Shown here piece after piece: positions 18,055 to 26,614 of a DNA stretch of 64,000 nucleotides; within the stretch, counting starts at the first letter, position 1, and the number at the start of each line of letters is the position of its first letter. The translations under genes were made by a program, and so were the position numbers. The stretch comes from Candidatus Eisenbacteria bacterium (GTDB taxonomy: Bacteria > Eisenbacteria > RBG-16-71-46 > CAIMUX01 > JAHJDP01). The notes beneath the pieces were generated by a model. It saw only the letters and a program-made list of their open reading frames with translations, ran no database searches and was not told where the DNA came from. The DNA lies in NCBI GenBank assembly GCA_018831195.1, contig JAHJDP010000034.1:1-64000 (forward strand), written 5' to 3'.

Positions 18055-18072
18055 TTGGCAAGGCTTATGCAT
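18055..18072 (+). promoter_or_regulatory. Sigma54 (-24/-12) promoter for the small membrane protein gene
   Basis: The sequence TTGGCAAGGCTTATGCATAA has GG at 18057-18058 and GC at 18069-18070, separated by exactly 10 nt, with a strong TTGGCA -24 element. The predicted transcription start near 18082 is about 40 bp before the ATG at 18122. Confidence 0.75.
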
Positions 18073-18121
18073 AACCTAGGGATCGTAAGTTTGGACAAGA
18101 CCTGAAACGGAGGGTAGTAAA

Positions 18122-18391
18122 ATGGATACCAACACAATGACATTCAGTGAGCTTCTCTTTCACGGCCGCTATCACATCATCGGCGGCGTTCTCCTTCTCG
18201 TCTTCCTTGGCGCTTTTCTCTGGGAAGGTGTGAAAGAGATCAGATCTTCTCTCGCGCAGCGGCGGTCCGTCACCCGCGAAGTCGGCTTCGGCGTTCTTCA
18301 TGAGGATCTGCTGGTCGGTCAGACCATGACCGATGGCGGCGAGCCGGTTCAGAGTGAGAAGGCTCGGAAAGAGAAGAAGAAGAAGGCTTAG
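18122..18391 (+). CDS. Small single-pass membrane protein
   Basis: The protein has 89 residues. A GGAGGG ribosome-binding site lies 8 nt upstream of the ATG, and a sigma54 promoter precedes the gene, so it is very probably real. One membrane helix (about 20-36, HIIGGVLLLVFLGAFLW) is followed by a charged cytosolic tail ending in a lysine run (KARKEKKKKA). I do not recognise the family. Its divergent position opposite the GcvH-like/Qrc operon, with a shared enhancer, suggests a linked role in respiratory electron transfer or its assembly. Confidence 0.8.
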   Translation: MDTNTMTFSELLFHGRYHIIGGVLLLVFLGAFLWEGVKEIRSSLAQRRSVTREVGFGVLHEDLLVGQTMTDGGEPVQSEKARKEKKKKA

Positions 18392-18803
18392 GTCTCTGAT
18401 AGATGCACCCGTAGTTGCCTTTTGTAGCTGTCTTTTGTGGCCATTGAGAAGCCGCCGGGAATTCCCGACACTGTGAGAGCGATGAGTAAGGCGTTTATTC
18501 AGGTCTTGCCCAATCCCAGTGCGGGGTGTGCCGACGGCTTCTTTCGGCTTCCAGCGGTCTCAGGCAGTCTCTAGCGGCTTTTCATCCCCAGGCTCGTCCT
18601 TAAGCTCATTCCAGACACGTTCCCGGCTCGTTCTCAGGCTCATTCCAGACACGTTCCCGGCTCGTTCCCAGGCTCATTCCCCTCTCTATTCCAGACCCAT
18701 CGAATATTCTAATTTTATACTCTTGATTTACTAATTTTGGTCGATTATTATCACACCAGTTAGGATATGCTGGATTCAGGATTCAGTCTATGGGGATCAA
18801 GCC
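18392..18803. other. Intergenic region without a convincing gene
   Basis: About 410 bp between the small membrane protein gene and the multihaem cytochrome gene. It holds a perfect 12-bp palindrome CGGGAATTCCCG (18456-18467), a 34-bp tandem repeat (18604-18680) and an AT-rich stretch before 18760 that may contain the cytochrome promoter (TATACT near 18717). I see no supported open frame. Confidence 0.55.
18604..18680. repeat. 34-bp tandem repeat, 2.3 copies
   Basis: Unit 18604-18637 starts GCTCATTCCAGACACGTTCC. It is repeated with one mismatch at 18638-18671, and the first 9 bases recur at 18672-18680. Noncoding, upstream of the multihaem cytochrome gene. Confidence 0.85.
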
Positions 18804-20288
18804 ATGATATACTACCACAACTACTTACGACGGATTCTCATTTCAGCGACCATACTCATCCTACTCGCCGGATGGGTGCCTTCGTCGATGGCCGCCGATC
18901 GATTGGGCGACCATGTCATCTTAAGTTGGAATGATCTGGGTATGCATTGCATGAACAAGGATCACCAGAATATCTCCATCCTGCCGCCGTACAATAACCT
19001 GTGGGCGCAGGTCATCCAGAGGGGCGACGAGCTGACCCTGCCTTCCCTAGTGACGCAAGATGTCACGGTAGAGTACTCAATCCCCGGAAACACCTATTCA
19101 GTTGGGAAGACCGATTTTTGGGACTACGCGTACAAACTCTTTGGCGTGAATCTGCCGGATGATATCGGTCTGACCGGCAAGGGCCTGAATGATGTGATGG
19201 ATCCGCATGGAACCCACTTTTCCGCCGAAGGGATCCCCCTCACTCCCTTCACCGACGCCGACCCCACGAATGAAGATCCCTATCAGCAGGCCCTCGTGAT
19301 CGCCAGGGACTTGCAGGGAGTTGAATTGGCCCGAAGTGAGCCGGTCATCCCCGTTTCCACTGAGGTGGGCTGCGTCAGCGCCAGCTGCCATAGCAGCGAA
19401 AGCAGCCTTCTGAACATGCATGAGGAAGAGGGCGGGTTTAATCCGAACAATACGCCGATCCTCTGCGCCAGCTGCCACGCCGATCCGGCCTTGGGAACGC
19501 AGGGGATACCCGATGCCGATTATTTCTCAAAGGCCATCCACAGCGCGCACAAGTTCATCGATGAGCTTTATTCCGGTATCGACGGTTGCTACAAATGCCA
19601 CCCAGGTGAAGAAACCGGATGTCTGCGCGGAACGATGGCGAATGATTACAACATGATCTGCCAGGATTGCCACGGGGATATGGACCACGTTCAGCAAACG
19701 ATCAGCAACGGCCGCACCCCCTGGGTCGACGAGCCCTCCTGCCGGGAATGTCATACGGCCACCTATGGTGAACCGGCCGGCCAGCTTTTCAGGAACAGCA
19801 CCGGGCATGGCGGTGTGATGTGCTCCGCCTGCCATGGCAGCCCGCACGCGATTTATCCCAGCCGGGAGGCGCGGGATAACGCCAACAATATCACCTTGCA
19901 GGGGCATGCCGGCATACTCAGTGATTGCACCGTCTGTCATGGCCATGTCCCCGCCGGCCCGGGTCCTCACGGTCTCATCTCATCCGATGTCACCGCGTCC
20001 GAATTGACTGGATCGGTGCGTTCCCTGCAGGTGCATCCCAGCCCGATGCGATTCTCCTGCACGATTGAATTTGCCGCGGACAACGCCGAGTCGGGACGTT
20101 TGCTCGTTTTCGATGCGCAGGGCCGGACGCTACGGATGCTCAGACCCGTCGCAAAGGGGAATGGAATATTCAATGCGACATGGGATGGGATCGGCCGCGC
20201 GGGGCGCAGGGTGTCACCCGGTGTCTATTTCATCCGTTGGGAAAATGGGACGCAAAGCGCCGCCGGAAAGGTGACGGTGACCGGATAG
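18804..20288 (+). CDS. Secreted multihaem cytochrome c with C-terminal FlgD-like sorting domain
   Basis: The protein has 494 residues. A signal peptide (about 1-30, ending SSMAAD) precedes an N-terminal domain with the motif SWNDLGMHCMNKDHQNIS. Haem motifs follow in the middle: CVSASCH (CX4CH), then CASCH, CYKCH, CQDCH, CRECH, CSACH and CTVCH, so about seven c-type haems. The last 95 residues form an FlgD/Ig-like beta domain (VFDAQGRTLRML, WDGIGRAGRRVSPGVYFIR). Such domains direct or anchor proteins at the surface in FCB bacteria. It probably carries electrons in the periplasm or at the cell surface. No operon partner; the partner reductase is unknown. Confidence 0.88.
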   Translation: MIYYHNYLRRILISATILILLAGWVPSSMAADRLGDHVILSWNDLGMHCMNKDHQNISILPPYNNLWAQVIQRGDELTLPSLVTQDVTVEYSIPGNTYSVGKTDFWDYAYKLFGVNLPDDIGLTGKGLNDVMDPHGTHFSAEGIPLTPFTDADPTNEDPYQQALVIARDLQGVELARSEPVIPVSTEVGCVSASCHSSESSLLNMHEEEGGFNPNNTPILCASCHADPALGTQGIPDADYFSKAIHSAHKFIDELYSGIDGCYKCHPGEETGCLRGTMANDYNMICQDCHGDMDHVQQTISNGRTPWVDEPSCRECHTATYGEPAGQLFRNSTGHGGVMCSACHGSPHAIYPSREARDNANNITLQGHAGILSDCTVCHGHVPAGPGPHGLISSDVTASELTGSVRSLQVHPSPMRFSCTIEFAADNAESGRLLVFDAQGRTLRMLRPVAKGNGIFNATWDGIGRAGRRVSPGVYFIRWENGTQSAAGKVTVTG

Positions 20289-20361
20289 GTCTTACGGCAG
20301 CCGCGCATGTCGCAATCGCCGGATGGATCCCGGCCTTGGTTCGGTAAGAATGAATCGACTC

Positions 20362-20408
20362 GGGGAGCTGAAGCTCGGGACGGCTATCGCCCAAGCTTCA
20401 GCCTCCCC
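20362..20408. terminator. Strong hairpin at convergent gene ends
   Basis: The sequence GGGGAGCTGAAGCT pairs with AGCTTCAGCCTCCCC across an 18-nt loop, giving about 13 paired bases with a small bulge. It lies after the multihaem cytochrome stop and overlaps the last codons of the convergent beta-helix gene. No T-run follows on either strand, so it may act as a bidirectional barrier rather than a classical intrinsic terminator. Confidence 0.55.
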
Positions 20409-21529
20409 CAGCTTATCGACAGGGTGGGGGAGGGGATGGTGCAGCCCGCGCCCAAGGCCCCGATGAGCCGGCCGCAGGGGCTCGATTCCGGAAGACAAGG
20501 AGAGCTGCCCGCGAGTGTATAATTCCCCAAAGGCGTCGGCGCTTCATCGCACGGCTCCGGTTCGCAAAAGAGGGGATCTTCCACGACCTGAAGACTGTTC
20601 ACAATAAGCTGATGATTGGTTCCTTCGATCCCATCCCACCGCAGCGCGTTGCAGGTCAAGGAAAACCCGGACCATTTCAATTGAGCGTCTTGCCCGCCGA
20701 CGGCGGCGCAATTCCCTCTTAGGATCACCCGTTCCAACTCCACCGGAGTACTGGTCAAGAAGCAGTAGAATCCTCCACCCCGATAGGTGGCCTCATTCCC
20801 GGAAATAGTGCAGCCAAGAAAGACCGAGGCGTCATAGGTTGTATAGATGCCGCCGCCCGACTCGCCCCGGTTCCCTGTGATGATACAATTCTCGAATGTC
20901 GGCTCCGAGGAAGAGATAAATATGCCCCCGCCCCTGTAGAGCGCTTCATTCGACATGAAGGTACAATTCAAGAACGAAGGCGCCGATCCATTGATACAGT
21001 AAAGCCCGCCGCCGTGATCGGCGACATTGCCCGTGATAACGCAATCCCTGAAGGCAGGGGATGAGGCGGAGCATAAGATGCCGCCGCCGAAGATATCGGG
21101 GTAATCTCCCGATGACTCTCCGCGGGCGATGGTAAATCCCTCGATGATCGTCGCTGCACCCACATCATTGGCGTAAAGAACGGTTCCCTCCCGCTCGCCA
21201 TCCAAAACGGTGGCGGAGGGGCCGCCTTCACTCAGCAAGGTGATGCCGTTTTTCAAAATGTATTTCGCGGAGCCCAATTCGGTATCGTGATTCCTCTCCC
21301 GATAGGTCCCAGGTCCCACCAGAACGGTGTCCCCCCAAGCAGCGACCCCGATGGCGGATCCGATGGATGGATAATCTCCCGGAACGTGGTAGGTCTCGGC
21401 GATCGCTCCGGTGGACAGAAAGGCGGGAAGAAGCAAAGACGGAAGTGCGGATAGAAAGAAGGATGAAAATGCGCACGGAAATATCGCGACGGCGATAGGT
21501 CTCCGGGGGTTTTGTCTCACTCGCTTCAT
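20384..21529 (-). CDS. Exported right-handed parallel beta-helix repeat protein
   Basis: The protein has 381 residues. A long signal peptide (about 1-45, with a hydrophobic run ending TGAIAE) is followed by repeated beta-helix rungs with glycine-rich turns: GGGILCSASSPAFRDCVI, HGGGLYCINGSAPSFLNCTF, RGGGIFISSSEPTFENCII, SGGGIYTTYDASVFLGCTI and RGGGFYCF. The C-terminal SSPCGRLIGALGAGC is a common ending of this family. These proteins are surface or periplasmic carbohydrate-binding or lyase-like proteins; no catalytic residues can be assigned. The helix is short, with five clear rungs. The last codons lie within the hairpin shared with the convergent cytochrome gene. Confidence 0.82.
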   Translation of the reverse strand: MKRVRQNPRRPIAVAIFPCAFSSFFLSALPSLLLPAFLSTGAIAETYHVPGDYPSIGSAIGVAAWGDTVLVGPGTYRERNHDTELGSAKYILKNGITLLSEGGPSATVLDGEREGTVLYANDVGAATIIEGFTIARGESSGDYPDIFGGGILCSASSPAFRDCVITGNVADHGGGLYCINGSAPSFLNCTFMSNEALYRGGGIFISSSEPTFENCIITGNRGESGGGIYTTYDASVFLGCTISGNEATYRGGGFYCFLTSTPVELERVILRGNCAAVGGQDAQLKWSGFSLTCNALRWDGIEGTNHQLIVNSLQVVEDPLFCEPEPCDEAPTPLGNYTLAGSSPCLPESSPCGRLIGALGAGCTIPSPTLSISWGRLKLGR

Positions 21530-21646
21530 CGTAAACCACCCCAGTGCAAGAAAGGCTCTGCCAAGTTTCCTGCTTTTAAGTGTAAGGGGTCAGATCCGCC
21601 GGGAACAGAGCAGGCTGACCATTAGGTCAAGTTCAGCAGCCCGTAG

Positions 21647-22786
21647 CTATGGGAGTTTCGGTAGGGAGTTCATCGCCTCCAGGAGGGCGGTGGCAAATCC
21701 GTCGCGATCATCATTCTCAACGAGTCCGGTCAACCGCCTCAGCGTCTTCGAAAGTGCCTCGTAAACCTCTCCCCGGAAAGGGTTTAAACGCTGGATGGCG
21801 AAATAAAGGTGGGGATCTTCTTCGAGAACCGATCGCGCCGTGGCCACCTGGCGGATGAAGGTTGTGGAGGCGGCCCGCCCCAGCTCTTGGGGGTCGAGGC
21901 CCGATTGGGTGAGGGCTGAAGCAAAAAGCATCCCGGTCAGGTGAGCCATCCCGAGCAGCCATCCCATCAGCTGATCGTGGCGATCGAAGGGCAGGCTCAC
22001 CAGATCGAGATAGGGATGGGCGAGAAGCTCCTGGATCATCCGTCTCTCTAACGCCTCGTTTTCCCCGACGGCATGAACCATTGTGAGGGGCTCATAGGGA
22101 TTTTTTGAGGGGCCGAACATCGGATGCAGCGAGATGGTCATCGTTCCCGCCTTGCGAAGGGCGTCGAGATCTTTTTTAAGATGGGATTTAATCGAGGTGA
22201 TTTCAAAAATAGGAGGACCGGGGGGGGCGCCTATCATTTCCTGCAGCACCGATGCCGTCGATTCCAAAGGAACCGAGACAAAGAGCGCATCAAAATCCGC
22301 GACCTGCTCTACATCTTGCAAGTTTCCATATCGGCCTTTGACCTTCGGCAGAGAACGCCACGCCGGATCAACACCCGTTGTTGTATGACCGATCCCCTCG
22401 AGAAAATGCCGCAGCCAGACACCCATCCCGCCGGCCGCCCCGAGAATCAAAATTTGCGCGCCGCCTTTGGCTCTTCGCTTAACGCCGACCCGGTGCTGCC
22501 GCTCAACCGAAGCATTGATAATGGCGGTGAAGATCGATTCCATCACCTCAATCGAGATACCGCAATGTTCCGCTGCTTGCCGCGCCCGGCTGAGGACCCG
22601 CTGCTCGACCTTGTGAACGACGACGGGTTGATTCATCTCCGCTTTGAGATTGCCGACTTCGGCGGCTAGATTGAAGCGCCGTTCAAGAAGCTCAAGCAAA
22701 GCCCCGTCGAGATCGGCGATCTCTTCCCGGAGGCGCCCCAGCGCCTTCTCGGGTGAGGGGCTGCTGTTCTGTTGGTCTTCACTCAT
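21647..22786 (-). CDS. tyrA: Bifunctional chorismate mutase / prephenate dehydrogenase
   Basis: The protein has 379 residues from the ATG at 22786; the frame is open to 22921 but that part lies mostly within the end of proC. Residues 10-95 form an AroQ-type chorismate mutase (LREEIADLDGALLELLERR, Arg-rich, with KVEQRVLSRARQAAE). Residues 110-379 form the NAD-dependent dehydrogenase, with a nucleotide-binding GAAGGMGVW turn and the substrate region SLHPMFGPS. Together they convert chorismate to prephenate and then to 4-hydroxyphenylpyruvate for tyrosine. Order and length match E. coli TyrA (373 aa). It is co-directional with proC, 83 bp downstream of its stop. Confidence 0.9.
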   Translation of the reverse strand: MSEDQQNSSPSPEKALGRLREEIADLDGALLELLERRFNLAAEVGNLKAEMNQPVVVHKVEQRVLSRARQAAEHCGISIEVMESIFTAIINASVERQHRVGVKRRAKGGAQILILGAAGGMGVWLRHFLEGIGHTTTGVDPAWRSLPKVKGRYGNLQDVEQVADFDALFVSVPLESTASVLQEMIGAPPGPPIFEITSIKSHLKKDLDALRKAGTMTISLHPMFGPSKNPYEPLTMVHAVGENEALERRMIQELLAHPYLDLVSLPFDRHDQLMGWLLGMAHLTGMLFASALTQSGLDPQELGRAASTTFIRQVATARSVLEEDPHLYFAIQRLNPFRGEVYEALSKTLRRLTGLVENDDRDGFATALLEAMNSLPKLP

Positions 22787-22868
22787 CTCAAACTCATCTC
22801 CCGGTGGCGGATTCCGGTTCTTATCATTTCTCCGGTTGATCCCGCTTCTCGAAGCCGGACGCCTGCCT

Positions 22869-23690
22869 TCACTTTGCGGGGCGGCTGTAGAGCTGCGCCG
22901 CCTTCTCCGCGGAAAGGACAATACCGCGGATCATCGATGAGCTGAAACCTTCATGTTCCATCTTGTTCAACCCTGAAATTGTACAACCCCGTGGTGTTGT
23001 GACCTTGTCGATCTCCTGTTCGGGGTGTTTCTCGTGGCTCAACAGCAATGAGGCCGCCCCCTTCGCCGTCTGCGAGGCGATGAGCAGGGAATCATCGGGA
23101 TGAAAACCAATCTCGATGCCGCCTTGGGAAGCGGCGCGGATCGCCCTCAAGAAGAAAGCAATACCGCAGGCGCAAAGCGCCGTCGCCGGGACGATCTGGT
23201 CTTCTGCCATGACAAGGGTTTTCCCAAGGGGATCAAAGATCTGCTTGGCGATTTCGATGGCGTGCTCGGAGCCGGGCAGGGCGGCCAGCGCCGTCATCGA
23301 TTCCTGTATCGCGATGGCGGTATTCGGCATCGCCCGGACCACGGGGAGTTCCTTGCCGATGAGGGAGATGATCTCCACGATGCTGACACCCGAGACGATG
23401 GAGATGATGACATGCCGGGATGGATCGAGGGCCGGTGAGATCTCGTGAATCAGACCATCGAGATTCAGAGGGTCGACGGTGAGGAAGATGAGGGCGGCGC
23501 TTGTTACGGCTTCAACATTATCTCCCGTGACGTGAAATCCGCGATCAGCCAAAGCCTGCAACCGATCGAGTTTCCTGCGCGTGATGGTGATCTGCTCCGG
23601 TCGATACTGTCCCGATCCGACCAGACCCCTCGCGATCGCCGTCCCGATACTCCCGCCGCCCAGCACCGCAATCCTTTTAACGGTATTCAT
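22869..23690 (-). CDS. proC: Pyrroline-5-carboxylate reductase
   Basis: The protein has 273 residues and its length is typical. The NAD(P)-binding turn AVLGGGSIGTAIARGL opens the protein. RAMPNTAIAI and the C-terminal dimer and active-site signature TPRGCTISGLNKMEHEGF (TPGGTT type) identify ProC, which reduces pyrroline-5-carboxylate to proline in the cytosol. Residue choices such as RGC for GGT in the signature are unusual but within family variation. It is followed by tyrA on the same strand, so the two amino-acid genes probably form a small operon. The promoter region lies in 23.70-23.85 kb. Confidence 0.92.
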   Translation of the reverse strand: MNTVKRIAVLGGGSIGTAIARGLVGSGQYRPEQITITRRKLDRLQALADRGFHVTGDNVEAVTSAALIFLTVDPLNLDGLIHEISPALDPSRHVIISIVSGVSIVEIISLIGKELPVVRAMPNTAIAIQESMTALAALPGSEHAIEIAKQIFDPLGKTLVMAEDQIVPATALCACGIAFFLRAIRAASQGGIEIGFHPDDSLLIASQTAKGAASLLLSHEKHPEQEIDKVTTPRGCTISGLNKMEHEGFSSSMIRGIVLSAEKAAQLYSRPAK

Positions 23691-23892
23691 GCATCGTCTC
23701 CATTCATCAATTCCATTCTCCAGCTCCAGCCGGCGACTTCATCAATTATCGCTGGCCTCCCTCCATCGTCTCCGTCCTCTCAACTAAGGATTGATCGGCG
23801 GACCGACTTGTTTTCGTAACTCTTGAGGCGAGCCGAAGCGGAGGATACGGTCAAGGGTCGATCTCGTATCTTGTATTATAGAAACAAGTTAT

Positions 23893-23919
23893 AGAGTCCA
23901 GCCGGCGAGACTTTTTCTG
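23893..23919. repeat. 27-bp direct repeat, left copy
   Basis: The sequence begins AGAGTCCAGCCGGCGAGACT and ends TTTTCTG. An identical 27-bp copy lies at 26548-26574, so the two bracket the C25 protease gene. Each copy can fold as a 6-bp stem (AGAGTC with GACTTT, one G-T pair) around a loop containing GCCGGC. Confidence 0.9.
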
Positions 23920-24011
23920 GAGGTGATCGGATGGCCCTCGCCCGGTTCAGGATCCCGAAGCGGATGAGTCATCATTGAATCCTATATCCGGACGCATCGA
24001 TTCTTTGCTGG

Positions 24012-24017
24012 TATAAT
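24012..24017 (+). promoter_or_regulatory. Candidate -10 element for the C25 protease gene
   Basis: Perfect TATAAT 46 bp upstream of the ATG at 24063. The expected -35 position (CGGACG) does not match the consensus, so an activator or extended element may be needed. Confidence 0.35.
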
Positions 24018-24062
24018 AACAGCGAGGAATTACGGGGGTTTTCAGGGTACTGGAGGGTTAAT

Positions 24063-26429
24063 ATGCCTCGCATTCTGCGCAAAAGGGGACTGACCTTCCC
24101 AAATCGGTATTTCAGAGACTCACTCTCCACGAGAAAGAGGCCGGTCCCGGATATGAGAAAAACATTCATCATTGGCCTCTTCATCATTCTCTGCCTTTGC
24201 TCCCCGGCTCTCGGATCTTATACAATCAACCTCGTTTCTGATACGCCATCTGAAGTCGTTCTGACCTTCTCCCTTGACGCGTATGACATCCACAGGGTAG
24301 AGACCGGGAGGGGCTCATTTCAGGTGATTGATTTGAAGGATGCCGCTTATCCACATGAAATCGGAATTCCTGATCTTCCCTATGTGACTCGAGACATCAT
24401 CATTCCTGATCCCGCCGGCATCTCCTTGGACATTGTTCATGTTCAAGTTATCGAGAAACCGGGCGGCATCATCCTTCCTTCCGCCGGGCCGGTTCCGCGG
24501 ACGGAAGATCAGATACTAAATCCCCCGGCGCCCGGGATAACGTACCAACGTGATGAGGAGAGTCCCGGCCGGTTTGCCCAACTCGGTGATCCCTATGTAT
24601 TGCGGGATTTTCATGGGATTACCGTCATCTTCCGCCCTTTTCTCTATAATCCTGTTCAACAAACGTTAAGGATTGCCTCTGTCATCACGGTGAGGATCCG
24701 TATGGATGAAAAACTCCAGGGGATCACCCCAAACACCTGCCACCGAACCATACCGGGAGCCTTCGAGGGGGTTTATCAGACTCATTTCCTGAACTATGAA
24801 AATTATAGGAGCCGGTATCCGACTATCTCTGAAGAAGGACGGATGATTGTTATTACGACCGCGGCGATGGATCAGGAGGTTTTTCCCTTTATTGAGTGGA
24901 AGAATCGCAAGGGAATCCCGACCGCGCTTTATCTTTATCCGAACGACACCGGGAACACCCCGGCTCAGATAAAGACGTTTATTAAAAATCTCTATGATTC
25001 GGCTGAAAGCCTCTGTTACATCCTCATCGTGGGGGATGCCGAGGATGTCCCGCCCGCCATCGGTACCTCAGGATGGGCCAACGGGGCCGCCGCCGATCCC
25101 GTTTATACATTACTGGCGGGGGATGACCAGTATCCCGATGCTTTCATCGGCCGATTCTCCGTGGAGGATGCGGCTCAGGCCGGAACAGTCATTTATAAGA
25201 ACCTTCAATATGAGATGGCGCCCGATCCTGCGGCCGATTGGTATCATAAGGCGGCCGGTATCGCCAGCAACGTGGCCTTTGATCCTTATCCCGAGGATTG
25301 GATTCTCATGGAAGGTCTCCGTGTGCTGATGCAGGCTTACAATTATTCTGAATTTACAACGATCTATGATCCGGGTGCGGCGGCCTACCAGGTCACCACG
25401 GCGATTAATGACGGCAGGGGATGGGTGAATTATCTGGGTCATGGCGGTCCCACCGGCTGGAATACCTCGGCTTTTTCGAACACGCATGCCGCGCAACTCC
25501 AAAACGATGCCATGACCCCGGTCATCATTTCCGTCGCTTGCAGCAATGGAGACTTCGAGGGGCAGACCTGCTTTGCTGAAGCGTGGCAGAGGGTGGGAAC
25601 ACCTGAAGCGGCGAGGGGATCGATCGTTTTCATGGGATCCTCCGTCGGACAGACGACGGCGGCTTGGGTGGGGCAGGAAGAGATCATTCATCGCTTGGTC
25701 GAGGATGTCCACCATACCATCGGAGGACTCACCTTTAACGGCGAGATGAAGGCGATCAGCGACCACCCCGGATTGGGTAATGGGACCGGATCGGAATGTG
25801 TTCAATCGTGGCATCTCTTCGGCGATCCCTCCCTCTTTTTCTACACCGATACGCCTGGAGCGATGACCGTCGCGCATGATGAAGCGATTCCGATCGGGGC
25901 GACGGGGGCGGAAGTTCTCGTGGAAGATGCCGAGGGGCCTATTGAAGGGGCTTTGGTGGCCTTCTATGGGGATGGGATTCTTTACGGCTCCGCCTATACC
26001 GATCTGACCGGCTTGGCCTATGTTGAGTTTGCCGAGGCGCCCAATAGCGCTGGTTTTCTGGAGGTCAATGCCACCGCCTTTAACAAGATCCCATCCTTTG
26101 GGTCGATTGAGGTCAGAGCATCGGATTCAATACCAACCCATTCCTCTCAGGTCATACAAAGGTTCGAGGTGCGTCCGAATCCGTTCCAGGATCAGATAAC
26201 TCTCCGCTACGGATTAGCTGCGGAAGGAGATTTTCATATTGGTGTCTATGATATTTCAGGGCGCTTGATCCGAACCTTGTATCATCGTAACCAGACACAA
26301 GGTTCCCATGCGCTGAAATGGGATGGTTTGGATGAATTGGGAAATTCAATCCCGGCAGGGATTTACTTTATCAAAGCGAGTCATTCGGAGGGCGGAGCAG
26401 CAAAGATCAAGTGTCTGTATATCGAGTGA
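24063..26429 (+). CDS. Gingipain-like C25 cysteine protease with C-terminal FlgD-like sorting domain
   Basis: The protein has 788 residues. GGAGGG 6 nt before the ATG at 24063 supports this start; starting there, the signal peptide (FIIGLFIILCLCSPALGS) has a long n-region of about 35 residues. An ATG at 24153 would give a conventional signal. A propeptide-like region (50-260) precedes the C25 domain (260-600). The catalytic dyad is His461 (NYLGHGGPTGW; first codon of GHGG at 460) and Cys493 (ISVACSNGDF). A beta-sandwich domain follows, and residues 700-788 form the FlgD-like domain (RFEVRPNPF, YDISGRLIRTLYH, SIPAGIYFIKA). It is probably secreted and digests external protein. 27-bp direct repeats flank the gene. 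Confidence 0.9.
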   Translation: MPRILRKRGLTFPNRYFRDSLSTRKRPVPDMRKTFIIGLFIILCLCSPALGSYTINLVSDTPSEVVLTFSLDAYDIHRVETGRGSFQVIDLKDAAYPHEIGIPDLPYVTRDIIIPDPAGISLDIVHVQVIEKPGGIILPSAGPVPRTEDQILNPPAPGITYQRDEESPGRFAQLGDPYVLRDFHGITVIFRPFLYNPVQQTLRIASVITVRIRMDEKLQGITPNTCHRTIPGAFEGVYQTHFLNYENYRSRYPTISEEGRMIVITTAAMDQEVFPFIEWKNRKGIPTALYLYPNDTGNTPAQIKTFIKNLYDSAESLCYILIVGDAEDVPPAIGTSGWANGAAADPVYTLLAGDDQYPDAFIGRFSVEDAAQAGTVIYKNLQYEMAPDPAADWYHKAAGIASNVAFDPYPEDWILMEGLRVLMQAYNYSEFTTIYDPGAAAYQVTTAINDGRGWVNYLGHGGPTGWNTSAFSNTHAAQLQNDAMTPVIISVACSNGDFEGQTCFAEAWQRVGTPEAARGSIVFMGSSVGQTTAAWVGQEEIIHRLVEDVHHTIGGLTFNGEMKAISDHPGLGNGTGSECVQSWHLFGDPSLFFYTDTPGAMTVAHDEAIPIGATGAEVLVEDAEGPIEGALVAFYGDGILYGSAYTDLTGLAYVEFAEAPNSAGFLEVNATAFNKIPSFGSIEVRASDSIPTHSSQVIQRFEVRPNPFQDQITLRYGLAAEGDFHIGVYDISGRLIRTLYHRNQTQGSHALKWDGLDELGNSIPAGIYFIKASHSEGGAAKIKCLYIE

Positions 26430-26547
26430 TCATTTTGTCCAGCTCCGCTATTTTCAGTCAGCTGGTTCTTACAACCTCCGACTCAAAACAAGAAGGTGGG
26501 ATCTGCCGCGGGCCGATCCTATAACTCCTTGTATGGCAGTATATTGC

Positions 26548-26574
26548 AGAGTCCAGCCGGCGAGACTTTTTCTG
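26548..26574. repeat. 27-bp direct repeat, right copy
   Basis: Identical to 23893-23919. It lies 118 bp after the protease stop, so the segment between the copies is about 2.6 kb and contains only that gene. Confidence 0.9.
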
Positions 26575-26614
26575 AGCGGGGCCAGGTGATTCCTCCCGCC
26601 GGCGATCCCGGCCC

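Larger units (their letters stand above)
23691..24062. other. Divergent intergenic region between proC and the C25 protease gene
   Basis: About 370 bp with no supported gene. It contains a CTTGT...ACAAG inverted repeat near 23872-23890, the first copy of a 27-bp direct repeat (23893-23919) and a perfect TATAAT at 24012-24017. The -10 hexamer lies 46 bp before the protease ATG and is the best candidate promoter; the -35 element is poor. Confidence 0.5.

Noticed and set aside
18438-18455. Another GG-N10-GC match (TGTGGCCATTGAGAAGCC)
   Set aside because: The -12 part is AAGCC instead of TTGCA, and the multihaem cytochrome start is 350 bp away.
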